Source: Eubacteriales bacterium (GTDB lineage Bacteria; Bacillota; Clostridia; Lachnospirales; Lachnospiraceae). From it: a stretch of 64,000 bases of DNA. Below the pieces are notes generated by a model, which saw nothing but the letters and a program-made list of their open reading frames with translations, did no database searches and was not told where the DNA came from. The stretch lies in assembly GCA_030526005.1 (NCBI GenBank), contig JAUNDP010000005.1:1-64000 (forward strand), in the 5' to 3' direction. Below, piece by piece: positions 1 to 8,506 of the stretch. How positions within the stretch are numbered: position 1 is the first letter of the stretch; each line of letters begins with the position of its first letter. The translations under genes and the position numbers were made by a program.

Positions 1-30
1 GGGTCGAGAGTTCAAGTCTCTTTTCCAGCT
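1..30 (+). tRNA. 3' end of a tRNA (partial, isotype unknown)
   Basis: The window opens inside a tRNA. A T-arm is visible: stem GAGAG at 6-10, loop TTCAAGT at 11-17 (fits TTCRANY) and stem CTCTT at 18-22. It is followed by a 7-nt acceptor strand TTCCAGC (23-29) and a T discriminator base. The anticodon lies before the window, so the isotype cannot be read. CCA is not encoded. Confidence 0.8.
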
Positions 31-76
31 TTTCAAAAAAGCTTGATTTTATAAGAAAAATCAAATATTAAAAAGG

Positions 77-107
77 AAAGACCGCTAAGGAAAAAGCGGT
101 CTTTTTT
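77..107 (+). terminator. Rho-independent terminator after the tRNA
   Basis: A 10-bp perfect stem (AAAGACCGCT at 77-86 with AGCGGTCTTT at 95-104) is followed by T residues. It closes the tRNA transcript. The A-rich left flank could also make it work for the minus-strand gene ending at 208. Confidence 0.85.
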
Positions 108-207
108 GCGATTTGACTACTATTGATAAAAATTTTTTACTTTAAGTGTGCTTTGTAAACAGACTTTCTAAAAGCTCCGTTGTCTTTTTAATCATTTTTA
201 GTAAAAA

Positions 208-822
208 TTATTCAGCATCAAGGGAAATAGAGAAGACGGCTTTCTGAATTGTCCCTGTTCCGTCATAGTCTGAAAAATAAATTTTGAAATCACCAGGATT
301 ATCAACTCCGATTGCCGACTGAGCAGTACATTTTGCTCCGATAGGTGTCGCTTGTGCATACACTATATTACTTGCATAATTGTAAGCCATTGCTCCAGAA
401 GCATCTACGACGTCACTGCTTAAATTTAAATCAATAAACAGACCATTTGTGAATTCTGATTCATATCCTAAGTTTTCGTATGTATAGTTTATGATATATA
501 CAGCAGCAGGAGCTGTGTCTTCAAATTCGTTTCGTTCCATAGTCTCTTCCACAGAGTCAATCGTAAGTTTCCATTGACCTTCGACGATCCAAGTTTCACC
601 GATTTTATATTCATCTTGATTGGAAGATTTCGGAGTAGCTTCAGAAAGCTTTTTTTCCAGTTCTGCAATCGTTGCACGAAGCTCTTCATTTTCACTTTCA
701 AGAGTGACGATAGTTTCTTCCAGTTCTGCGATACGGTCATCTTTTTCATCTGCAAAAACTGAAATAGATGATGATAAAAGCGCTGCAGAAAGCAGCAGTG
801 AAGCAATAATTTTCTTTTTCAT
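208..822 (-). CDS. Secreted coiled-coil protein of unknown function
   Basis: A 204-residue protein with a typical signal peptide: MKKK, a hydrophobic stretch, then VFA-DE as a likely cleavage site near residue 25. Residues about 28-62 form a Glu/Leu-rich coiled coil with heptad spacing. The C-terminal 130 residues look like a beta-rich extracellular domain, resembling small DUF4352/DUF5067-type domains, but I cannot assign a family firmly. No lipobox cysteine is present. The start is supported by AAGGGGAAAAG just upstream. It stands alone, with a 370-bp gap on its 5' side. Function unknown; probably acts at the cell surface. Confidence 0.75.
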   Translation of the reverse strand: MKKKIIASLLLSAALLSSSISVFADEKDDRIAELEETIVTLESENEELRATIAELEKKLSEATPKSSNQDEYKIGETWIVEGQWKLTIDSVEETMERNEFEDTAPAAVYIINYTYENLGYESEFTNGLFIDLNLSSDVVDASGAMAYNYASNIVYAQATPIGAKCTAQSAIGVDNPGDFKIYFSDYDGTGTIQKAVFSISLDAE

Positions 823-1124
823 TTTCTTTTCCCCTTTTTCTTAAGTTTTTATTAAAACGCCGAGGCGATTTAATCATCTTGAAACTTATAATATTTTTAT
901 TGTTCTCTTTTCTTTAATTGGTATTATATCTTTATTGTATCATTTGAAGAATAAAAAGCAATGTATATATGATATATATTTGTAGAGTTTATCCAGAAAA
1001 AAATTGAAATTTGCTGAAAATGCAGACTTCTGAATAATGCGAAATCAAAATTATATTATCAAGATAAGAAATTCCATGGTTAGTACAGTCGAAATTGTTT
1101 TATAGAAAGTTTATATATAATTAA
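823..1124. other. AT-rich intergenic region between divergent genes
   Basis: About 300 bp with no credible ORF. For the minus-strand gene, a TATAAT (complement of ATTATA at 923-928) is a possible -10 box, but I see no good -35 at the right distance. Nothing else is recognisable. Confidence 0.4.
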
Positions 1125-1152
1125 TTGATTTCATAAGGCTTCCTTGTATAAT
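1125..1152 (+). promoter_or_regulatory. Sigma-A-type promoter for the zinc-ribbon membrane protein
   Basis: TTGATT at 1125-1130, a 16-bp spacer and a perfect TATAAT at 1147-1152. The gene start lies about 45 bp downstream. Confidence 0.6.
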
Positions 1153-1196
1153 AACTTATAGAGTAAAAAAAACGCTCAGTGCGGGAGGGAGCAGAC

Positions 1197-1637
1197 ATGA
1201 TTGAAAATTTAAAACAGAAATTCCGTAAATTTATGACAGGACGCTATGGCGTCGATGAACTGTCCAAATTTTTTATGGTGATTTTGCTGATTCTGATTGT
1301 ACTATCCATATTTATTAGAAATCCTGGGTTAGACTCTCTGATCTTAGGATTGCTGATCATTTCTTATTTTCGTATGTTTTCTAAAAATGTGACAAAGCGT
1401 TATCAGGAAAATCAGAGATATTTAAATATAAAAAATAAGTTTCTGGGAAAAATAAGAAAAGAAAAATATATTATGAATCAGAGAAAGGAATATCATATTT
1501 ATACCTGTCCAAATTGTAAGCAAAAAATTCGTATCCCAAAAGGGAAAGGAAAATTGAATATTACATGTCCTAAATGTCATACAGAATTTATAAAAAATAC
1601 AGGCAGAAAAAAGAAAGAAGAAGAGAGTGCAAAATAA
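1197..1637 (+). CDS. Small membrane protein with C-terminal zinc ribbon
   Basis: A 146-residue protein. I place the start at the ATG at 1197, because the GGGAGGGAG Shine-Dalgarno lies at 1183-1191; an upstream in-frame GTG at 1179 would put that site inside the coding region. Two hydrophobic segments follow a short basic N-terminus (about residues 24-40 and 45-60). The C-terminal third has CPNCKQ and CPKCH, a two-knuckle zinc ribbon, within a very basic tail. The likely topology is a membrane anchor with a cytoplasmic zinc ribbon. Partner and function unknown. It is a single gene, followed by a terminator. Confidence 0.75.
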   Translation: MIENLKQKFRKFMTGRYGVDELSKFFMVILLILIVLSIFIRNPGLDSLILGLLIISYFRMFSKNVTKRYQENQRYLNIKNKFLGKIRKEKYIMNQRKEYHIYTCPNCKQKIRIPKGKGKLNITCPKCHTEFIKNTGRKKKEEESAK

Positions 1638-1641
1638 AAAG

Positions 1642-1699
1642 CAGGAAACGGTATGTTTCTCATCTGAAGAGACGAGAGATGTACCGTTCCCTGTTTTTT
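1642..1699 (+). terminator. Stem-loop terminator between convergent genes
   Basis: A long imperfect stem (left arm about 1642-1661, right arm about 1674-1693) ends in TTTTTT at 1694-1699. It separates the plus-strand zinc-ribbon gene from the minus-strand pyrI and could serve both. Confidence 0.75.
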
Positions 1700-1700
1700 A

Positions 1701-2141
1701 TTAATATTTTTTCTTATGTCCGCTGTACTTTTCTTCACAGTATTTGCAGCGATATACCTCTTTTTCAGGGTCAGTAAGAAGGAAAATATGATCTAATTCC
1801 TGCTCAATAGAGGTGATGCAGCGAGGATTTTTACATTTTATAATATTCACGAGCTGTTTTGGAAGAGACAGGACTTTTTTGTCCACGATCAGTCCATCTT
1901 TTATGATATTGACCGTGATATTATGATCAATAAAACCGAGAATATTTAAGTCCAGCATATCGATAGGGCATTCTACTTTGATGATATCTTTTTTTCCCAT
2001 TTTATTGCTGCGGGCATTTTTGATAATGGCAACACAGCAGTCCAGCTTGTCCAGCTTTAAATAGCGATAGATTTCCATGCTCTTTCCAGCCTCGATGTGG
2101 TCAAGAACAAAGCCTTCATTTAATTGTCCTACATTTAACAT
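1701..2141 (-). CDS. pyrI: Aspartate carbamoyltransferase regulatory subunit PyrI
   Basis: A 146-residue PyrI. The N-terminal nucleotide-binding domain is followed by a C-terminal zinc domain with C103-X4-C108 and C132-X2-C135, the four-cysteine pattern of the family. It pairs with PyrB to form an allosteric aspartate transcarbamoylase in pyrimidine synthesis. Only 12 bp separate it from the pyrB stop, and its AGGAGG site overlaps that stop, so the two are translated from one message. Length matches the family. No other pyr gene is nearby. Confidence 0.95.
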   Translation of the reverse strand: MLNVGQLNEGFVLDHIEAGKSMEIYRYLKLDKLDCCVAIIKNARSNKMGKKDIIKVECPIDMLDLNILGFIDHNITVNIIKDGLIVDKKVLSLPKQLVNIIKCKNPRCITSIEQELDHIFLLTDPEKEVYRCKYCEEKYSGHKKKY

Positions 2142-2153
2142 CGTTTTGTCCTC

Positions 2154-3077
2154 CTATTCTTCAACTTTTATTCCCAGTAATGTTAAAATCAGCGCCATGC
2201 GGACATAGACACCGAACTGTGCTTGTTTAAAGTAAACAGCTCTTGGATCGCTGTCTACCTCAACAGAAATTTCGTTGACACGCGGAAGCGGGTGCAGAAC
2301 CAGCATATCATCAGGAGCAAGTTCCATCTTTTTCTTATCCAGAATATAGAAATCTTTCATGCGGACGTAATCTTCTTCGTTGAAGAAACGCTCTTTCTGG
2401 ACACGAGTCATATACAGGAGATCTAATTCCGGAAGAGCTTCCTCCAGACGTTCCACTTCTTTATAAGGCACGTTATTTTTATCTAATACATTTTCTTTTA
2501 TGTAATCAGGGATACGCAGTTCATCCGGAGAAATCAAAACGAAGCGTACATTCGGATAACGCACGAGTGCATGAATCAGAGAATGAACGGTACGACCAAA
2601 TTTTAAATCTCCGCATAAACCGATTGTCAGATCATTTAAGCGTCCTTTTAAAGTACGGATTGTCAGCAAATCTGTCAGCGTCTGTGTTGGATGCTGATGA
2701 CCGCCGTCTCCGGCATTAATGACTGGGATAGAAGATTTTGCGGCGGCTACCATTGGAGCACCTTCTTTTGGATGTCTCATTGCACAGATATCAGCATAAC
2801 AGGAAATCACACGGATGGTGTCAGAAACACTCTCGCCTTTTGCGGCAGAACTGGAATCGGCCGAAGAAAAACCAAGTACACTGCCTCCCAGATTTAACAT
2901 TGCAGCTTCAAAGCTAAGTCTGGTTCTTGTACTTGGTTCATAAAATAAAGTGGCAAGTTTTTTGCCGGCACATGCATGTGCATATTTTTGAGGATGATTT
3001 TCCATATCATTTGCAAGATCTAAAATACGATCTAATTCATCAACGGAAAAATCAAGTGGACTCATTAAATGTTTCAT
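2154..3077 (-). CDS. pyrB: Aspartate carbamoyltransferase catalytic subunit PyrB
   Basis: A 307-residue PyrB, which joins carbamoyl phosphate and aspartate to give carbamoyl aspartate, the first committed step of pyrimidine synthesis. The carbamoyl-phosphate loop STRTR is at residues 49-53, and HPTQT and HPLPR motifs follow. I chose the start at 3077 (MKHLMSP), which has AGGAGG six bases upstream; a longer in-frame extension to 3116 has no such site. It leads the pyrBI operon. The short predicted 5' leader leaves no room for an attenuator. Confidence 0.96.
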   Translation of the reverse strand: MKHLMSPLDFSVDELDRILDLANDMENHPQKYAHACAGKKLATLFYEPSTRTRLSFEAAMLNLGGSVLGFSSADSSSAAKGESVSDTIRVISCYADICAMRHPKEGAPMVAAAKSSIPVINAGDGGHQHPTQTLTDLLTIRTLKGRLNDLTIGLCGDLKFGRTVHSLIHALVRYPNVRFVLISPDELRIPDYIKENVLDKNNVPYKEVERLEEALPELDLLYMTRVQKERFFNEEDYVRMKDFYILDKKKMELAPDDMLVLHPLPRVNEISVEVDSDPRAVYFKQAQFGVYVRMALILTLLGIKVEE

Positions 3078-3111
3078 AATTTTCCTCCTTCGCTTGAGAT
3101 ATATTTTTAAT

Positions 3112-3140
3112 ATCATATACTATCCAGAGAGAAATTTCAA
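3112..3140 (-). promoter_or_regulatory. Promoter of pyrBI
   Basis: On the minus strand: TTGAAA (3135-3140), a 17-bp spacer and TATGAT (3112-3117). It lies about 35 bp before the pyrB start. Confidence 0.55.
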
Positions 3141-3157
3141 GAAGATTTAAAAAACTT

Positions 3158-3186
3158 TTGCATTTACTAAAAAAGTGATCTATAAT
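3158..3186 (+). promoter_or_regulatory. Promoter of the PH-like protein gene
   Basis: TTGCAT at 3158-3163, a 17-bp spacer and a perfect TATAAT at 3181-3186. It lies 30 bp before the ATG at 3218 and is divergent from the pyrBI promoter. Confidence 0.65.
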
Positions 3187-3217
3187 AAAAAATAAAAGAG
3201 CGAGGGGATCGATAAAA

Positions 3218-3586
3218 ATGGTTTATAAAGAGAGAAAAAGATGGGTTTTTTTAGGACTTCCTTTTACTTTCACAAAATATACAGTCAGTGATGAGATGAT
3301 TACTATAAATTCTGGACTGCTTAACAGCAAAGAAGACGACTGCTATATGTATAAAGTGTTAGATGTCCGTCTGGAACAGAGCTTTTTAGAAAAAATTTTT
3401 AAATTGGGTACCGTTGTATGCTATGGAGGAGATGTGACAGATCCAAATTTGAAGCTGTATCACATTCGCCATGCGAAAGAGATTAAAGATTTCATCCTGC
3501 ATACTTCTGAGGAACAGCGTTTAAAAAGAAAAACAATCCGCACAGAAGATATCTCAGGCGATTTTGATGACAGTGATGATCTCTAA
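3218..3586 (+). CDS. Small bacterial PH-like domain protein
   Basis: A 122-residue protein resembling the bacterial PH domain family (bPH_2, formerly DUF304): FTKYTVSDEMITINSGLL, a short linker, then YKVLDVRLEQS and a beta-hairpin. These domains are usually found in membrane proteins, but this copy has no clear membrane span. The C-terminus is acidic (FDDSDDL). Shine-Dalgarno GCGAGGGGAT precedes the ATG. Role unknown; the family match is by pattern only. Confidence 0.7.
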   Translation: MVYKERKRWVFLGLPFTFTKYTVSDEMITINSGLLNSKEDDCYMYKVLDVRLEQSFLEKIFKLGTVVCYGGDVTDPNLKLYHIRHAKEIKDFILHTSEEQRLKRKTIRTEDISGDFDDSDDL

Positions 3587-3733
3587 AATAGAACGGTAAA
3601 AGAACATACGATTTTCAGTGAGAGAAGGATGGCAGATTTTTAAAATTTGGATCTTAGATTGCCTGATATCTGCAGATGCGATAATAAATGAAAAAATATA
3701 AAAAAGTGAAAGCGATAAGATAATCAGAAAGAA

Positions 3734-3790
3734 GAAATATGTAAAGGTTCTCCATAATTTTTCAGGAAAACCTTTACATATTTCTTTTTA
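3734..3790 (+). terminator. Terminator in the 3587-3908 intergenic region
   Basis: A 16-bp perfect inverted repeat: 3734-3749 pairs with 3769-3784, with a 19-nt loop and a T-rich tail. It ends the PH-like gene's transcript. The rest of this 320-bp gap holds no convincing gene. Confidence 0.8.
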
Positions 3791-3908
3791 TAAACAGATT
3801 TTATTTGTATACAGATATGAAAAAGTATTGATTTGATACGAAAAACACTTGATGATATGGAGAAGGAGAACGCGCGTGATTTTAGCCATGAGAGGTTTAA
3901 ACAGTACC

Positions 3909-4286
3909 TCAGCGAAGCAGTTTTTCATATAAAAGTCCGGTTGTAAACCATAAAGGCGCATAATCAAGACGAATTACGCCATTGATTTGAAATGGAGCGT
4001 CACTGTAATCCCATGGACAGCTATTGTGTTTTTTTAAGAAAGAACCGGAACAGTATTCCGTAAAAAAGATACAGCAGGTATAGACAAGCCCTCTGGCAAA
4101 CGTACTCCATTTTTTCAGCAGTTTTGAGAGAGGCCCGATAAAAGCAGCCATGCCATAGATTGGAAACATCCAAAGTGAGGACTGACCTTTTAGTTTAGGA
4201 TCTCTGTGGCACAAAGAGAGAAAGCCAGTCCACAGCAGTTCAAGACACCAGCCGCAGATTCCGCATCGAATCATATTTTTCATCAT
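3909..4286 (-). CDS. Putative ABC transporter permease-like membrane protein (CmpB family)
   Basis: A 125-residue hydrophobic protein with several predicted membrane segments. The CPWDYSDAPFQINGVIRL stretch and the following P-x-W-x-x-x-GL match the pattern of the family called putative ABC transporter permease (PF06541). No ATPase or binding protein is beside it, so a transport role is unproven. The start is ATGATG at 4286/4283 with AAAGGAT upstream. It stands alone between terminator-rich gaps. Confidence 0.65.
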   Translation of the reverse strand: MMKNMIRCGICGWCLELLWTGFLSLCHRDPKLKGQSSLWMFPIYGMAAFIGPLSKLLKKWSTFARGLVYTCCIFFTEYCSGSFLKKHNSCPWDYSDAPFQINGVIRLDYAPLWFTTGLLYEKLLR

Positions 4287-4413
4287 TTAAAATCCTTTCT
4301 TTTTTAGAAGTTAACAGGCGCAGATTCACTGCCTTTCGGTGATAAATCGCTGACATTTCTAGTATGGCAGAAAAGAAAATTAATATTCTGGAGAAATGCA
4401 AAAGAATGTCTAC

Positions 4414-4442
4414 TTTACAAAAAGGATGGTGTGTACTATAAT
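4414..4442 (+). promoter_or_regulatory. Promoter of the folate operon
   Basis: TTTACA at 4414-4419, a 17-bp spacer and TATAAT at 4437-4442, 47 bp before folC. I found no tetrahydrofolate riboswitch in the short leader. Confidence 0.6.
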
Positions 4443-4489
4443 AAATAGTCAATGAAACAAAAGATTTTTTGGGAAAGTGAAATGGAAAA

Positions 4490-5779
4490 ATGGATTATAC
4501 AGAAGCGAGAGTTTATTTAGAAAATGTCACTAAATACGGAAGTGTACTTGGCTTAGAAAATATGAAAGAGCTTTTAAACAGACTTTCAAATCCACAGGAT
4601 GACTTGAAATTCATACATATCGCAGGGACAAACGGAAAAGGTTCCGTACTTGCATACGTATCGACTGTTTTGACGGAAGCTGGGTATTGTGTAGGAAGAT
4701 ATATTTCACCTACATTGTTTTCATACAGAGAGCGTATACAGGTTAATGGAGAATATATAGAAAAGGAATCCCTTGCGAGATGGGTGAGTGAGATCCGTAC
4801 TGTCATTGAAGAAATGACAAAGGAGGGAAAAGCGCATCCAACGGTTTTTGAGATTGAGACGGCTCTTTCTTTTTTGTATTTTAAAGAAAAAAAATGTGAC
4901 TTTGTTGTTCTGGAAACAGGAATGGGGGGTCTGCTGGATGCAACGAATGTTGTAAAAACAACAGCAGTAGAAATTATTGCATCCATCAGCCTGGATCACT
5001 TGGGAGTCCTAGGAAATAATCTGAGAGAGATTGCGCAGAATAAGGCAGGCATTATCAAACCAGAAACGATTGTGATCACAGCAGAACAGGAAGAAGAGGC
5101 AATGGAAGTGCTGACTTCTGTCTGTGAAGAAAAAAAATGCAGTCTGTATGTGGCGGAGAAAAAAGAAGTGCGCAATATTCATTATGGATATGACAGACAG
5201 ACATTTGACTATAAGCAGTATCAGAAATTGGAGATTTCGCTTGCAGGAAGCTATCAGATTTTCAATGCTGCACTAGCTGTGGAGGCATTGGAGAAAATTC
5301 AGATGCTGGGATATCCGATTTCAGAAGAACAGCTGCGCAGAGGATTAAAAAAGACAACATGGAAAGGCAGATTTACAGTGCTTCAAAAGAAACCGATTTT
5401 TGTGATTGATGGAGCACATAACCGTGACGCAGCAAAAGTTTTGAGACAGTCGATTGATTTATATTTTGCCGACAGAAAAATTTTTTACATCATGGGTATG
5501 TTTAAAGATAAAGAATATGAAGCAGTATTGAGACAGACAGCAGACAGGGCAGAATATATTTTTACAATAGAAACACCAAATAATGTGCGCGCACTTCCGG
5601 CGGAGGAGCTGGCACAGGCAGCTAAAAAATATAATGCAAATGTAGAAGCCGCAGATACAATAGAAGAAGCCGTAAAGAAAGCGCTGGCTATGGCAGATGA
5701 GAAAGACGTGATTATCGCTTTTGGGTCATTATCTTTTCTTGGAGAAGTGACAAAAACGGTAGAGGGCGGTAAGGAGTGA
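4490..5779 (+). CDS. folC: Dihydrofolate synthase / folylpolyglutamate synthase
   Basis: A 429-residue Mur-ligase-family protein that adds glutamate to dihydropteroate and then to folates. The ATP-binding P-loop GTNGKGS is at residues 46-52; family motifs such as [15 protein letters not shown] and [10 protein letters not shown] follow, and the C-terminal domain has DGAHNRDA. Length is normal. It is the first gene of the folate operon, and its stop overlaps the Shine-Dalgarno region of folE, which suggests translational coupling. Confidence 0.95.
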   Translation: MDYTEARVYLENVTKYGSVLGLENMKELLNRLSNPQDDLKFIHIAGTNGKGSVLAYVSTVLTEAGYCVGRYISPTLFSYRERIQVNGEYIEKESLARWVSEIRTVIEEMTKEGKAHPTVFEIETALSFLYFKEKKCDFVVLETGMGGLLDATNVVKTTAVEIIASISLDHLGVLGNNLREIAQNKAGIIKPETIVITAEQEEEAMEVLTSVCEEKKCSLYVAEKKEVRNIHYGYDRQTFDYKQYQKLEISLAGSYQIFNAALAVEALEKIQMLGYPISEEQLRRGLKKTTWKGRFTVLQKKPIFVIDGAHNRDAAKVLRQSIDLYFADRKIFYIMGMFKDKEYEAVLRQTADRAEYIFTIETPNNVRALPAEELAQAAKKYNANVEAADTIEEAVKKALAMADEKDVIIAFGSLSFLGEVTKTVEGGKE

Positions 5780-5784
5780 AGAAA

Positions 5785-6339
5785 ATGATGGATCAGGAAA
5801 AAATTAAAGCAGGAGTAAGACTATTATTAGAAGGTATGGGAGAAGATGTGAATCGTGAAGGGCTGATTGAGACCCCAGATCGAATTGCACGCATGTACAC
5901 AGAGATTTTTGGCGGTATGTACGAAGATGCAGGACATCATTTGAGCAAACGGTTTCATGTAGACAACAATGAAATGGTTCTGGAAAAAGATATCACATTT
6001 TATTCCACATGCGAGCATCATATGCTTCCATTTTATGGAAAAGCTCATATCGCTTATATTCCGAACGGCACAGTAGTAGGACTGAGTAAAATTGCCAGGA
6101 CAGTGGAAGTGTTTGCAAAAAGACTTCAGCTTCAGGAACAGCTGACTGCTCAGATTGCAGATGCATTTATGGAGCATCTGGAACCGCAGGGTGTGATGGT
6201 GATGGTTGAGGCAGAGCATATGTGCATGACAATGCGCGGAATTAAAAAGCCGGGATCAAAGACTGTCACAGTTGTGACGAGAGGTGTATTTGAAAATGAT
6301 ACCACTTTGCAGAATCGATTTTTCCAGATGGTGAGATAA
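5785..6339 (+). CDS. folE: GTP cyclohydrolase I
   Basis: A 184-residue zinc-dependent (type IA) enzyme that converts GTP to dihydroneopterin triphosphate, the first pterin step. Zinc ligands are visible in TCEHHMLP (C76, H79) and in [15 protein letters not shown] place the start at the ATG at 5785, eight bases after AAGGAG (5771-5776). An in-frame GTG at 5776 overlaps the folC stop but would begin at the end of that site. It is followed two bases later by the HD protein. Confidence 0.95.
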   Translation: MMDQEKIKAGVRLLLEGMGEDVNREGLIETPDRIARMYTEIFGGMYEDAGHHLSKRFHVDNNEMVLEKDITFYSTCEHHMLPFYGKAHIAYIPNGTVVGLSKIARTVEVFAKRLQLQEQLTAQIADAFMEHLEPQGVMVMVEAEHMCMTMRGIKKPGSKTVTVVTRGVFENDTTLQNRFFQMVR

Positions 6340-6341
6340 AA

Positions 6342-6824
6342 ATGGACAGAATCAATGCAATTTTAAAGGATCAGGAGTATCAGGCATATTTGAGAGAAAT
6401 TGGAATCTGCGAAAAAGATCGGATTTTCTGCCGTCATAACATGGCTCATTTTCTCGATGTGGCGAGACTTGCATGGATCTTTAATTTAGAAGAACATATG
6501 AATTTGGAGAGAGAGCGGATCTATGCGGCCGCTCTTCTTCACGATATAGGGAGACATTTGCAGTACAGAGAATGGATTCCTCACGAAAAGGCGAGTGAAA
6601 AGCTGGCTGCTCCGATTTTGGAACGATGTGGTTTTGAAAATCAGGAAAAAGAAGAAATTTTAAAGGCAATCGCAGATCATCGATCAAAGGAGATTGCACA
6701 GGAAAGGACCTTGTCAGGAATCTTGTACCGCGCAGATAAAATGTCAAGAAGCTGTTTTGGATGTGATGCGGAACAGCAGTGCGACTGGAGTGCAGAAAAG
6801 AAGAATAAAAGAATAATCAGATAG
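6342..6824 (+). CDS. HD-domain hydrolase in the folate operon
   Basis: A 160-residue metal-dependent HD-superfamily protein. H32/H36, the H67-D68 pair in ALLHDIGRH, and D112 in IADHRS give the expected metal-binding pattern. The C-terminus has cysteines (SCFGCDAEQQC). It begins two bases after folE and ends 11 bases before folP, so it sits between the enzyme that makes dihydroneopterin triphosphate and the rest of the pathway. No Nudix-type dihydroneopterin triphosphate pyrophosphatase is in the operon. Inference: it may remove phosphates from that intermediate. The family match is firm, the substrate is not. Confidence 0.8.
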   Translation: MDRINAILKDQEYQAYLREIGICEKDRIFCRHNMAHFLDVARLAWIFNLEEHMNLERERIYAAALLHDIGRHLQYREWIPHEKASEKLAAPILERCGFENQEKEEILKAIADHRSKEIAQERTLSGILYRADKMSRSCFGCDAEQQCDWSAEKKNKRIIR

Positions 6825-6835
6825 GAGCGATTCAA

Positions 6836-7645
6836 ATGATGAAAATTGGAAATAGAATGTTTGATACCGAAAACAATACCTATATTATGGGAATCTTAAA
6901 TGTAACTCCGGATTCTTTTTCAGATGGAGGAAAATGGAATAATAAGGATGCGGCTTTGAAACATACAGAGCAGATGATACAGGAAGGAGCAGATATCATC
7001 GATATTGGGGGAGAATCTACAAGACCAGGATATACGCTTCTGTCAGACGAGGAAGAGATGGAACGGGTTGTACCGATGATTGAGATGGTAAAAGTCAACT
7101 TTGACATTCCAGTGTCGATTGATACATACAAAAGCCGCGTGGCTGAGGCAGCAATAAAAGCTGGGGCAGATCTTGTAAATGATATCTGGGGGCTTAAATA
7201 TGACGAAAAGATTGCAGATGTGATTGCAGAGAATAAAGTGGCATGCTGCCTGATGCACAACCGCAAAGAGGCAGTGTATGAGAATTTTATCGAAGATATG
7301 CTCAATGATCTGAGAGAGACTGTTGCGATTGCGAAAAGAGCAGGCATTGCAGATGATAAAATTATGCTTGATCCAGGCGTTGGATTCGGAAAGACGTATG
7401 AACATAATCTGCAGGCAATCCATCAGCTGGAGAGACTGCATGAATTGTCCTATCCGATTTTACTTGGAACATCGAGAAAATCAGTGATTGGAAATACATT
7501 AAATCTTCCGGCTTCTGAGCGAGTAGAGGGAACACTGGTGACAACCGTTTTTGGAGTGCAGAAAAGGGCTGCTTTTATCCGCGTTCATGATGTGGAAGAA
7601 AATAAAAGAGCTATTTTGATGACAAAAGCAATTTTAGGCTGCTGA
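6836..7645 (+). CDS. folP: Dihydropteroate synthase
   Basis: A 269-residue TIM-barrel enzyme that joins the pterin pyrophosphate and p-aminobenzoate; it is the sulfonamide target. Signature motifs: GILNVTPDSFSDGG (about residues 19-32) and DIGGESTRPG (about 57-66). KSVIGN and the C-terminal RVHDVEENKRA are also typical. The start is ATGATG with GATAGGAG upstream. Length is normal. Confidence 0.96.
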   Translation: MMKIGNRMFDTENNTYIMGILNVTPDSFSDGGKWNNKDAALKHTEQMIQEGADIIDIGGESTRPGYTLLSDEEEMERVVPMIEMVKVNFDIPVSIDTYKSRVAEAAIKAGADLVNDIWGLKYDEKIADVIAENKVACCLMHNRKEAVYENFIEDMLNDLRETVAIAKRAGIADDKIMLDPGVGFGKTYEHNLQAIHQLERLHELSYPILLGTSRKSVIGNTLNLPASERVEGTLVTTVFGVQKRAAFIRVHDVEENKRAILMTKAILGC

Positions 7646-7687
7646 TGAGAGCATATCCATAAGTATAAAAAAGAGAGGGACAGTCAG

Positions 7688-8506
7688 ATGGATAAAATCA
7701 AAATCAAGGATCTGGAAGTATTTGCAAATCATGGCGTATTTCCGGAAGAAAATGTACTGGGACAGAAATTTGTGATCTCTGTGACGATGTATACAGATAC
7801 ACGCAAGGCAGGAAAAAGCGATGATCTGACACAGTCGATTCACTATGGGGAAGTCAGTCATTTTATCAAGAAATTTATGGAGACACATACCTTTAAGCTG
7901 ATAGAGACCGTTGCAGAAAAACTGGTAGCAGAACTTTTAAAAACATTTCCGCTGATGCAGAAACTGGATCTGGAAATCAAAAAGCCATGGGCGCCGGTAG
8001 GACTGCCGCTTGATACGGTGTCAGTAGAAATTTCAAGAGGATGGCACACGGCATATTTAGGCGTCGGTTCAAGTCTGGGTGATAAAAAAGGATATCTGGA
8101 CGGCGCAGTGGAAGCTCTCAAGGCGACAGATGGATGCGAAGTGATCGCTGTGGCAGATTATATTGCAACAGAGCCATATGGCGGAGCTGCAAAAGAAGAA
8201 TTTTTAAACAGCTGTATCGGAGTGAAAACGCTTCTGACACCGCATGAACTTTTGGAACGTCTGCATGAGATTGAGCAGGCGGCAGACCGGAAACGGTTGG
8301 TACACTGGGGAGACAGAACGCTGGATCTTGATATTTTGCTGTATGATGATCTCGTGATGGAAAGTGAAGATCTGACAATTCCTCATAGAGAAATGCACCT
8401 GCGCAGCTTTGTATTGGAGCCGCTTTCACAGATTGCACCGTACAAGAACCATCCTGTTTTGCACAAAACAGTAATGCAGTTAAGGAGTGAGCTGGAGAAT
8501 GACTGA
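7688..8506 (+). CDS. folBK: Fused dihydroneopterin aldolase - HPPK (FolB-FolK)
   Basis: A 272-residue bifunctional protein. Residues 1 to about 118 are FolB (dihydroneopterin aldolase: LEVFANHGVFPEE, then the ETVAEKLVAELL helix and KPWAPVGL). From about residue 121 (AYLGVGSSLGDK) to the end is FolK, which pyrophosphorylates hydroxymethyl-dihydropterin; its signature WGDRTLDLDILLYDD is intact. The fusion supplies the two steps just before FolP. pheA begins eight bases before its stop codon. Confidence 0.95.
   Translation: MDKIKIKDLEVFANHGVFPEENVLGQKFVISVTMYTDTRKAGKSDDLTQSIHYGEVSHFIKKFMETHTFKLIETVAEKLVAELLKTFPLMQKLDLEIKKPWAPVGLPLDTVSVEISRGWHTAYLGVGSSLGDKKGYLDGAVEALKATDGCEVIAVADYIATEPYGGAAKEEFLNSCIGVKTLLTPHELLERLHEIEQAADRKRLVHWGDRTLDLDILLYDDLVMESEDLTIPHREMHLRSFVLEPLSQIAPYKNHPVLHKTVMQLRSELEND

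Noticed and set aside
3876..3932. 18-codon ORF with AGAAGGAG upstream (GTG start)
   Set aside because: Too short to judge, overlaps the 3' end of the CmpB-like gene and shows no distinctive composition.
4287..4489. Tetrahydrofolate riboswitch before folC
   Set aside because: The leader after the predicted promoter is under 45 nt and lacks the conserved elements.
4513..4986. 157-codon open frame on the minus strand within folC
   Set aside because: It lies entirely inside a well-supported gene, has no ribosome site and resembles no protein; it is a by-product of folC codon use.
8487..8498. Upstream GTG as the pheA start
   Set aside because: It would begin inside the AAGGAGTG ribosome site; the ATG at 8499 fits better.
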